The notes below the pieces were generated by a model that saw only the letters and a list, made by a program, of their open reading frames with translations, did not search any database and was not told the DNA's origin. 35,182 bases of DNA, taken from NCBI GenBank assembly GCA_903927965.1, contig CAIYPA010000145.1, forward strand, positions 1-35,182. Reading direction: 5' to 3'. Origin of the DNA: an uncultured Bacteroidia bacterium. GTDB taxonomy: Bacteria; Bacteroidota; Bacteroidia; Bacteroidales; Prolixibacteraceae. Below, in pieces: positions 7,028 to 13,792 of the stretch. Every line of letters starts with the position of its first letter. Within the stretch, counting starts at the first letter, position 1. The translations under genes and the position numbers were made by a program.

Positions 7028-7739
7028 GACCAGAATTGATACCATGGATTTCAGGAACCGTTATGGATACAACGTAACGGAACCGATCAATCTAATCAGT
7101 CTTTTACACCGATTGGATATCCTCGCAATATTTAAACCATTAAGTGAAGATTTTTCGGGAATTTCGATCAAAATAGACAACAATCGGTTTATGATGGTAA
7201 ATTGTGATCATTCTCTTGGAAGGCAGAATTTTACAATTGCACATGAATTGTACCATCTATATTTTGATAAATCTTTTGAACCTCATAAATGCCATACCGG
7301 ACTGTTTCCCAAAAATAAACCTGGCGAGCGGATTGCCGACAATTTTGCGGCACAATTGCTTTTACCTCAGGAGGGGCTTTTGCAATTGATTCCGGAAGGC
7401 GAAATGGAAAAGGATAAGATTCAATTGGCAACCATCCTAAAGTTGGAACAAACTTATGGTTCCTCGCGTTCAGCTCTATTGAATCAATTGGAAAAAATGG
7501 GATTGACAACCAAGGGTTTTGATGAAAAATATCAAAAATCTGTAAAGACAATTGCGCGTCAACATGGCTATTCGATTGATTTGTATGAACCTACCACCGA
7601 AAAGGCAATTCTGGGTACATTTGGTTCACTTGCCACTAAACTTTTTGAAAAGGATCAGATTTCGGAAAGCCATTATCTGGAGCTAATGATGTCGATCGGT
7701 ATCGATGTGAATGAAATTTCAACCGATGATGAACATTGA
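7017..7739 (+). CDS. ImmA/IrrE family metallopeptidase
   Basis: A 240-aa zinc peptidase-like protein. The HExxH motif is in FTIAHELYHLYF (His76, Glu77, His80) and the third zinc ligand is probably Glu104 in GERIADNFAAQLLLP, the standard COG2856 layout. The C-terminal 90 residues are helical and less conserved. The family includes ImmA of ICEBs1, which cleaves its XRE repressor, and IrrE/PprI of Deinococcus. Overlaps of 11 bp with the XRE gene before it and 14 bp with the PIN-like gene after it indicate a three-gene operon. The likely substrate is the upstream XRE protein, which is inference from known pairs. Confidence 0.9.
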   Translation: MDYKTRIDTMDFRNRYGYNVTEPINLISLLHRLDILAIFKPLSEDFSGISIKIDNNRFMMVNCDHSLGRQNFTIAHELYHLYFDKSFEPHKCHTGLFPKNKPGERIADNFAAQLLLPQEGLLQLIPEGEMEKDKIQLATILKLEQTYGSSRSALLNQLEKMGLTTKGFDEKYQKSVKTIARQHGYSIDLYEPTTEKAILGTFGSLATKLFEKDQISESHYLELMMSIGIDVNEISTDDEH

Positions 7740-8055
7740 TCCAGCAAAAAAAATTATTCTTGATGCCGATGTAATCATCCACTTTAGTAAAGGAGGTCAA
7801 TTGGGTATTTTGCCACAAATTTTCCCCAATTGCCGGTTTCATCACGACGTTATTGGGAGTAGCAACCTCAAAGACATCAGGTTATATTGTGAAGAAAATA
7901 ACATTGATTACCTTACAACAATGGACTTTCTTGCAGAAGCTTACCACACAAACAAGCTGGATGAAGCCGCATGTGACTTTTTTATTTACAATGTCAAACT
8001 TAAAGGAAGTAAATTGCCCTGCGATTCGATAGCTGAATACCTGAATTTAAAATAG
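7726..8055 (+). CDS. PIN-like protein, probably internally shortened
   Basis: A 109-aa product. Its start, IILDADVIIHF, is a classic PIN-domain first strand with the first acidic residue, and the later SSNLKDIRLYCEEN and YLTTMDFLAEA resemble the second half of a PIN fold. Between the two halves only about 20 residues remain. A PIN domain normally needs 120-130 residues, with a second conserved acidic residue in the part missing here. I infer an in-frame internal deletion that probably removes nuclease activity. ATGs at 7726 and 7729 are both possible and overlap the protease gene. As third gene of the cassette it would be the toxin or effector. The PIN assignment is moderately sure; the deletion needs comparison with homologues. 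Confidence 0.6.
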   Translation: MMNIDPAKKIILDADVIIHFSKGGQLGILPQIFPNCRFHHDVIGSSNLKDIRLYCEENNIDYLTTMDFLAEAYHTNKLDEAACDFFIYNVKLKGSKLPCDSIAEYLNLK

Positions 8056-8265
8056 TATTTCTTTGATCATCGTTCTGCCTTTTCTTTGCGACGCATTGAT
8101 CGTTCTCATTCCCAACAACATTCTGATTGCGCCGCTCAATACAGACTTAATCGTTTAATATACAATAGATTAACTCCAACGGAGTATCTGATAGTGCACA
8201 AAGTCCGTTTGGATTTCCGCAGACAGACAAAATTGGGAATCGTTACAAAATTCTTCCACCATCAA

Positions 8266-8433
8266 TTCTCCGTAGGAGAAGCCCTATAATAACCCCGGGT
8301 TGCATGGTCCCCAACAAATACTCATTCAAAGCACAGAGGCTTTTGTGACCATGCTACCCATGGTAACAAAAGAACACAGAAAATTCGTCCGCGATCGAAA
8401 GCCAGGAAAAGATCAAAGTTCTCTTCGGACGGG
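8266..8433. repeat. Two-hairpin structured element, copy B (upstream of RelB/ParE pair)
   Basis: It starts with the palindrome TTCTCC-GTA-GGAGAA (8266-8280). Stem 1 pairs GGGT (8297-8300) and GCATGGTC (8302-8309) with GACCATGC (8347-8354) and ACCC (8356-8359). Stem 2 pairs CGTCCG (8386-8391) with CGGACG (8426-8431). A related ACTCCAACGGAGT palindrome lies at 8173-8185. The 451-bp stretch from 8056 to 8506 holds these repeats and the toxin-antitoxin promoter, with no credible gene. Confidence 0.7.
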
Positions 8434-8481
8434 GATGGCAAATCTATTAAAAGGCAGTAGTGCAATCTGTAGCATTTTGTG

Positions 8482-8489
8482 TAATTTTG
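8482..8489 (+). promoter_or_regulatory. Putative -7 element of the RelB/ParE operon
   Basis: TAATTTTG, 17 nt before the antitoxin ATG at 8507, within GTGTAATTTTGTGA. It is the same box and nearly the same spacing as at 6658. A TTTTG lies immediately upstream, but not at the canonical -33 distance. Confidence 0.45.
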
Positions 8490-8506
8490 TGAAAAAGAAT
8501 ATTGTC

Positions 8507-8743
8507 ATGACGGTAACAGAATTAAGAAAAAAACTGATTCGAAAAATCAATGAATCAGAGAATAACGAGATCTTGGAGGAAATGTATCTTATGATCGCAA
8601 ATGAAGAAATTGAAACGGGCATTTACTTACTATCCAACGATCAAAAAAGGGCCGTAGAAGAATCTCAGGCACAGTTTAAGAACGGACAATTTTTAACGGG
8701 AGAGGCTGCGGATAAAAAAATCGATGAATGGTTAGGAAAATAA
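8507..8743 (+). CDS. RelB-like antitoxin (addiction module component)
   Basis: A 78-aa acidic protein, start MTVTELRKKLIRKI, with a C-terminal LSNDQKRAVEESQAQFKNGQ followed by LTGEAADKKIDEWL. This matches the small antitoxins that accompany RelE/ParE toxins in Bacteroidota: a helical N-terminal dimerisation part and a C-terminal toxin-wrapping tail. The ATG at 8507 is chosen because the frame upstream runs through the repeat element and promoter. The next gene starts 16 bp before this stop, giving the coupled antitoxin-first order expected of type II modules. Confidence 0.85.
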   Translation: MTVTELRKKLIRKINESENNEILEEMYLMIANEEIETGIYLLSNDQKRAVEESQAQFKNGQFLTGEAADKKIDEWLGK

Positions 8744-9030
8744 TTTGGACCGAAAGAGCCCACCAAGATAGAATTAAGATTTTTACCTATTGGAACGACC
8801 GGAACTTATCCAATATTTACAGTAAAAAGCTACAGATATTAATCAAGGAGTCTTTGAACTTAATCAGCAAACATCCCTTTGTTGGACAACTTACTGATAT
8901 GCAAAATGTCAGGACAAAAGTTTTAAAAGATTATCTAATTATTTATGAAATAACTCTGAATGAAATAGTTATACTAACTATTTGGGATTGCAGAAAAAAT
9001 CCTCAAGATTTAAACCGAGATTTAGGGTAA
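8728..9030 (+). CDS. RelE/ParE family toxin
   Basis: A 100-aa basic protein. It has the N-terminal strand-helix VRKIIWTERAHQDRIKIFTY, the middle HPFVGQLTDMQNVRTKVLKD, the strand YLIIYEITLNEIVILTIWDC and the C-terminal RKNP. These are the marks of RelE/ParE toxins, which either cleave mRNA on the ribosome or poison gyrase. The motifs do not decide which. The usual C-terminal IWDxRxNP end is present, so the gene looks intact. It overlaps the antitoxin gene by 16 bp and converges on hsdR, whose stop lies 20 bp beyond. Confidence 0.9.
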   Translation: MVRKIIWTERAHQDRIKIFTYWNDRNLSNIYSKKLQILIKESLNLISKHPFVGQLTDMQNVRTKVLKDYLIIYEITLNEIVILTIWDCRKNPQDLNRDLG

Positions 9031-9050
9031 AATGCTAACAAAAAAACCAT

Positions 9051-12000
9051 TTACGCCGTCTGGTATAAATTTTCATTTAATTGTTTGATCAACTGATCCA
9101 ACTGATCTTCAAAGACTTTGTTCAGGCGGTTGAAGCCACCGTTCTCGTTAAATGGGGCAAGGTTTAGGTCGTCGTGTTGGAGGATGTTTTCGGACAACAA
9201 TTGATTCTCGAACCGGTCGATCCATTTTTGCTGGATCTTGTTCCAGCTCTTCATCGCCCTTAGCTTTTCGACTGCCCGCCTGATCCGATCCTCATGGCTA
9301 ACCAAAACATCGCCCAAAGCCATTGTCCGGATAAAAGAGATAATGTCGGCTGCGATTTCCACATTCCGGGTCGCCTTCCATGCGGTGTTCAAAGTCCTGG
9401 AATTGAACCCTAGCCTATCGAGTTCCAACCTGAGTTCTTTGAGCGATTTCCTGTCAAGTTCCTGTGGACGTGTACAAATGACCTGAAGAGCCGCCATTTT
9501 ATTAATGTTCTCTTTTACAAACTGTTGGAAACTCAGGATGTAGTCTTCCGGTTTTTGACTGTTCCCATAACCGCGTTCTATTCCCCGGCTTTCATCGCCA
9601 TGTTCAGATACCAACGGCATAGATGGTGCAGCTTTTAACCCATCCAAAAACCGCCAAACCCCGGTCATCCGGCTGATCTGGTCCAATGAACCGTTGTTTT
9701 TAGAATCGTTCAGGAAGGTCACAAAACTTGCTGGATTATGTCCATTTGTCACGTATTCAAATTTTTCAACCTCTTCATCTACAATATATTGCCGCTTATG
9801 CTGAAATTTGGCAATCAACTGGTCTACCTGCCTCGCTGCCCTTTTGTTACTGACGATCAGTCCCAACTCTTCAGCCAGGTCGATAAACGATGCTTTGGGA
9901 TCAACAGTCACCGGCTTCATTTGCGTGTAATCCTGGAGTGCTTCATAGATCCGAACCGCATCAAAAATACGGAAAACCTCTTTGCCGATCTCATCGCAGC
10001 GGCGGGTGGCACGGCCTAGCATCTGCTCATACAAAATCCTCGATTTGACCCTTCTCAGGAACACGATGTTGCAAATGGCGGGCACATCAATACCGGTTGT
10101 GAGCAGGTCAACGGTTACGGCGATGGACGGGAACTTTTCATTTTTGTATCTTCTGACCAGTTCTACAGGATCGTACGACTTTCCGGTTATTTTCTGTACC
10201 GCATTGTCGTTGAGGTCACAACCTATTTTTTCAAATTCTTCCTTCAGAATCTTTACCACAAGATCGGCATGGTCGTCATTGGCCGCAAAAATCAGGGTCT
10301 TCTCCTCCCCCTCGGGATCGATCAACTGCACCAACTGACTCAATGCGGTCCTGTTGAACGATTCGGTGATCACCATCCGGTTGAACCCTTCGATGTTGAT
10401 GGCCAATTCATCCTCCAATTCAGCCAATTCAATGATCTGGTTGTTCTCCTTGTCGTAAACCTTTGGCTTCTCCCCGATTTCCCAGACGATCCCTTCCTCA
10501 CCAAGTTTTGTTTTGATCAGGTAGGGCGGCTCATGGTCGATCAAGAAACCATCGATCACCGCTTCCCGGTAGGAATAGTTGTAGATGGGCGACCCAAATA
10601 TTTCCGTGGTGTGCAATGCAGGGGTCGCTGTCATCCCGATGGCGGTTGCGTCGAAATAGTCGATCACGCGCCTGTATTTGCTGACATAGTCCTGCTGGTC
10701 CTTAAAACCCAGTTCTTCATCATCCATCTCTTTGTCAAGCAGATATCCGCGATGGGCTTCATCAACGATAATGCAGTCGTAGGTGTCGATGGGGATGGGA
10801 TCACCTTCGATATAGAACAACCGTTTCACCATGCTCTGCACAGTAGCAAAGTGCAAACGGGTATCGAGCTCAGGGATCAGCTCTTTTAATCCCTGAATCT
10901 GGTAAATATCCTTGAACGTATGCAGGTCCTCAATTTTGTCATCCTTAAAATGGTCCAATGCCTGGTTGGCAAGCAACCGCCGATCGACCATAAATAGGAT
11001 CCTTCGGAAACGGTTCGATTGGATCAGCCTGTATGCCAAACCAATAATGGCCCTTGTTTTGCCGGTTCCAGTAGCCATGGCCAGCAAAATCCGTTTAACC
11101 TGCGGATGATCCATGATGGTTTGCTCAACCCTGCCGATCGCTTCCATCTGGTAATCCCTTAGAGAGAGGCCGTTTTTATCCTGGAGAAAATTGGGTTTGC
11201 TGTTTTTCAACGTGTGATTGGCCTCATCAATGTCCTGCTCCCAAAGCTTTTTCAACCCTTCAGGCGAAAGCCAACCGTTTAACGATCTCGAATGGTTCCC
11301 CGGTTTTCTCACATCGATAAACCAGACGCCACTCTTGGTTGCCAATTGCTGCAAATAGGGGCGGCCATTTGTCGAGAACAGGAATGGGACTTTGTAACTT
11401 TCCCATTTGCCCAATAGTTGGACAGGAAGTTTTTCTTCGGCCAATTCGGAATACCGTTTCGATTGGGTCAGGTCGGTAGAGATGTCGAGGGCATAACGCT
11501 TAGCCTCAACGAGACCAAAAAGTTCGGTGCCGATAAACAAGGCATAATCGGCCCATTTGCTGCCACATTTCCATTCAGCGATTGCCCTGTTTTTCCCCTT
11601 TTCAGGAAGTACACCTAACATTTTGAAATTCAGGATGATCGTATCGACCTCCCAACCGGCAGCCCTCAGCTGGGCATCGATCAGAAGCCTGGTTTCAGAT
11701 TCCGACATTTCAACATTCTGGGCAGCTTTTTTTGAACGGTGTTTGATTTCCGTAGATTTCGTCAGGTTCAGGTTTCCAATTTCCCGTTCCTTTATGAGAT
11801 CAGCAAACTTCTTTTCCAGTAACAGGTATTCCTGTTCAAGATTTTTATAATCCTTATCAGGATCGACTTTTGGGGGTTTGTGAAACTTAATCAGACCAAT
11901 ATCCTCATTTAAATTTGAATAGCTTTCATAAAACCATTTGGCAATTTTGAATACGCTGAACAGCAACCCCATGGCCTGCTCATCGGACTGTTTGCCATTA

Positions 12001-12284
12001 TGGACAGCCTGGTTCCCCGACTTCCTGACCGTGTGCAACAAGCCCAGGATATTCTCTTCGAGGATGGCTTCATCCTGTAAAACATTCAACCGTCTTAAGG
12101 CTGTATTTTCATAAGGGAAGTCGAGCTGATGGATTTCGAAGATCGTTTCCACAATCTTTTCGCCAAACAGCCTCATCTTGAACAGGGAGGTGTTGGGGTC
12201 GTCGTGAATGTACCTTTCGGCCAGCATCCCGAGGTTGGCCAGGATTGGAAATTCTTTCGACAGGAACCTGAAATTGCTTTCCAT
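9051..12284 (-). CDS. hsdR: Type I restriction enzyme motor/nuclease subunit HsdR (EcoEI-like)
   Basis: A 1077-aa restriction subunit. In order: a DUF4145-like N-terminal domain (about 10-115, ending VRKSGNQAVHNG); a helical linker with coiled-coil character (140-190); a PD-(D/E)xK nuclease near 195-265 (SESETRLLIDAQLRAAGWEV, Asp246, Glu260-x-Lys262); a superfamily 2 helicase with Walker A ATGTGKT (404-410) and DEAH (508-511); a second RecA domain ending LGRATRRC; and an EcoEI_R_C-type C-terminal region. The domain set matches EcoEI-family HsdR. No truncation or frameshift is seen. The gene is separated from hsdM by 3.4 kb of plus-strand stability cassettes and repeats, so it must be transcribed on its own. 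Confidence 0.95.
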   Translation of the reverse strand: MESNFRFLSKEFPILANLGMLAERYIHDDPNTSLFKMRLFGEKIVETIFEIHQLDFPYENTALRRLNVLQDEAILEENILGLLHTVRKSGNQAVHNGKQSDEQAMGLLFSVFKIAKWFYESYSNLNEDIGLIKFHKPPKVDPDKDYKNLEQEYLLLEKKFADLIKEREIGNLNLTKSTEIKHRSKKAAQNVEMSESETRLLIDAQLRAAGWEVDTIILNFKMLGVLPEKGKNRAIAEWKCGSKWADYALFIGTELFGLVEAKRYALDISTDLTQSKRYSELAEEKLPVQLLGKWESYKVPFLFSTNGRPYLQQLATKSGVWFIDVRKPGNHSRSLNGWLSPEGLKKLWEQDIDEANHTLKNSKPNFLQDKNGLSLRDYQMEAIGRVEQTIMDHPQVKRILLAMATGTGKTRAIIGLAYRLIQSNRFRRILFMVDRRLLANQALDHFKDDKIEDLHTFKDIYQIQGLKELIPELDTRLHFATVQSMVKRLFYIEGDPIPIDTYDCIIVDEAHRGYLLDKEMDDEELGFKDQQDYVSKYRRVIDYFDATAIGMTATPALHTTEIFGSPIYNYSYREAVIDGFLIDHEPPYLIKTKLGEEGIVWEIGEKPKVYDKENNQIIELAELEDELAINIEGFNRMVITESFNRTALSQLVQLIDPEGEEKTLIFAANDDHADLVVKILKEEFEKIGCDLNDNAVQKITGKSYDPVELVRRYKNEKFPSIAVTVDLLTTGIDVPAICNIVFLRRVKSRILYEQMLGRATRRCDEIGKEVFRIFDAVRIYEALQDYTQMKPVTVDPKASFIDLAEELGLIVSNKRAARQVDQLIAKFQHKRQYIVDEEVEKFEYVTNGHNPASFVTFLNDSKNNGSLDQISRMTGVWRFLDGLKAAPSMPLVSEHGDESRGIERGYGNSQKPEDYILSFQQFVKENINKMAALQVICTRPQELDRKSLKELRLELDRLGFNSRTLNTAWKATRNVEIAADIISFIRTMALGDVLVSHEDRIRRAVEKLRAMKSWNKIQQKWIDRFENQLLSENILQHDDLNLAPFNENGGFNRLNKVFEDQLDQLIKQLNENLYQTA

Positions 12285-12414
12285 AAGTTTGTTTAAAGCT
12301 GATTATTGGTCTGCCGAAGATAGGTGAAAGATTCCAATCCGAAAAAGAAAGATTACTGAAAAGAAGAATTAATCTAATTATAAGCCAGATTTACTTTATT
12401 TTGAATTGAATGTT

Positions 12415-12540
12415 GTTACAAACGACGGACCATTAACCCCTGTTTACAAAATGGCTGGAATCCAAAATATCGTTCACGTCGTTGCAAACGACAATCCATA
12501 AACCCCACGTTGCAAACGTGGGGGATCTATGTTGCAAACG
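12415..12540. repeat. GTTGCAAACG repeat cluster upstream of hsdR
   Basis: Four copies of GTTGCAAACG or GTTACAAACG lie at 12415-12424, 12481-12490, 12509-12518 and 12531-12540, several embedded in small palindromes. They occupy the 277-bp gap between hsdR and the GH43-like gene. A related TCGTTTGCAACGA occurs near 6268. Confidence 0.65.
12503..12523 (-). terminator. Possible terminator hairpin after the GH43-like gene
   Basis: CCCCACG (12503-12509) pairs with CGTGGGG (12517-12523) around TTGCAAA, about 40 bp beyond the GH43-like stop. There is no strong T-run after the stem on the minus strand, so function as an intrinsic terminator is uncertain. It also belongs to the GTTGCAAACG repeat cluster. 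Confidence 0.35.
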
Positions 12541-12561
12541 TGGGGAATCTGTTGGATCTGT

Positions 12562-13554
12562 TTACAAAGGAGATGAAATGACCTCGACTTTTATGGGATT
12601 TTTAAGTTCTACCGGTTGGCACCAGGAATTTTGCCCATCGTAAACACCATTGATCAGATGGGTGATCTTTCCGTCGGTGATCAGCAATTGGGGCCGTTCA
12701 CGTCTGACAAGGTGCATAACCGTATTGTCTTCATAGATCAGGTCGTGGTCGTAAACAACAACAGGATCATACTTTAACCAGTTGGTTATGCCATCGGTAG
12801 AAAAAAGGTGTACTCCCCACCGTTCGTGGCCACTAACCCCACCCACATTGTCCTCACATACAATATGATACTGATGATCCGCCTTGAACATGTAAAAATC
12901 TTCGAGCTTACATTCGGGCCACACATTTTCGTTGGCTATTTTATAAGGCCCTTTGTAATTTTTGGACGTTGCAATGAAGATCTTTAATCCGGCATCGCGG
13001 TAAAGCAATCTGACCTGATTCCCATCGACCAGAATTGCCGGATTATTTGATTCAGTGTTGATTAACGGTTGATCGGTCCGTTTCCATGGCCCTTCGATCT
13101 TTTTTGAGGAAGCATAACCCACCCTTCTTAGCAATGATTTTGGGTTGTCGTCAGTAGTGGTGAAATCGCTCCCGATGTAAAACAGCACATATTCATCGCC
13201 AATTTTATGGATCGTGGGGTTGTGTGCCATATTGGAATCCCAGAAGGAACTGTCCCTTTCGCCAATCACAACCTCCTCAAATTTAAATGGCCCCAACGGT
13301 GTTCTGGAAGTTGCCCGCACGATTTCGGAGTTTTGGCGGTAACCTTCAGGGAAAGGACCTGTTTTTTTCCATCGTGATGCAAAAAGGTGGTAAATATTCC
13401 CAACTTTGATCATCGATCCTCCCCAAACCCAGTAACCTTCCATTTTGAAACCGCTCTCTTTCGGGAGTTTTTTGTATTCAAAATTCATTCCCTGGGTAAA
13501 ACCTTGGGGCGGGATTATTGAAATAAAAAAAAATAAAAAAATGGTCCTGAACAT
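12562..13554 (-). CDS. Secreted GH43-like five-bladed beta-propeller glycosidase family protein
   Basis: A 330-aa protein with a signal peptide (MFRTIFLFFFISIIPPQGFT). The body repeats beta-propeller blade motifs: WVWGGSMIKVGNIYHLFASR, NPTIHKIGDEYVLFYIGSDF, NNPAILVDGNQVRLLYRDAG and RERPQLLITDGKITHLINGV. This is the pattern of GH43/GH117-like propellers (clans GH-F/J neighbourhood) common in Bacteroidota glycan loci. I cannot identify the catalytic acid residues or the substrate. I prefer the ATG at 13554, which starts directly at the signal peptide, over 13584. It lies 238 bp downstream of the GH38 gene with a palindrome between, so it may or may not share its transcript. Confidence 0.65.
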   Translation of the reverse strand: MFRTIFLFFFISIIPPQGFTQGMNFEYKKLPKESGFKMEGYWVWGGSMIKVGNIYHLFASRWKKTGPFPEGYRQNSEIVRATSRTPLGPFKFEEVVIGERDSSFWDSNMAHNPTIHKIGDEYVLFYIGSDFTTTDDNPKSLLRRVGYASSKKIEGPWKRTDQPLINTESNNPAILVDGNQVRLLYRDAGLKIFIATSKNYKGPYKIANENVWPECKLEDFYMFKADHQYHIVCEDNVGGVSGHERWGVHLFSTDGITNWLKYDPVVVYDHDLIYEDNTVMHLVRRERPQLLITDGKITHLINGVYDGQNSWCQPVELKNPIKVEVISSPL

Positions 13555-13650
13555 AGATGTGTTTGTTATATTGTTACATAACAATATTTTACAAGCAATT
13601 CAATCCTGATATGGATAGGATACGGGTAGAAAAATGATTGAAATAAAAGG

Positions 13651-13719
13651 TTCCGTCCCGTACGGGACGGAATATCTACGGCGCATATAAATTCTACCGA
13701 TATTCTGTGCCAACGGCAC
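13651..13719. repeat. Palindrome pair between GH38 and GH43-like genes
   Basis: A perfect 22-bp palindrome (13651-13672, core CCCGTACGGG) is followed by GTGCC-AAC-GGCAC (13707-13719). The xxCC-(AAC/GTA)-GGxx style and spacing with TATCTAC resemble the palindromes at 8173-8185 and 8266-8280, so they are probably the same dispersed family. It may separate the transcripts of the two glycosidase genes. Confidence 0.65.
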
Positions 13720-13792
13720 TGTCATAAAACGATAATTAAATGAATACTAATTAGATATGAACACAAAGCCTTTTCTAAGTTGACAAACATCA

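Noticed and set aside
8086-8506. Open frames before the antitoxin, including a 69-codon N-terminal extension of it
   Set aside because: They cross palindromes and the promoter-like TAATTTTG box; the ATG at 8507 gives the normal antitoxin length.
10269-10889. A 206-codon frame opposite hsdR
   Set aside because: It is an antisense shadow of the helicase region; no known domain and no promoter.
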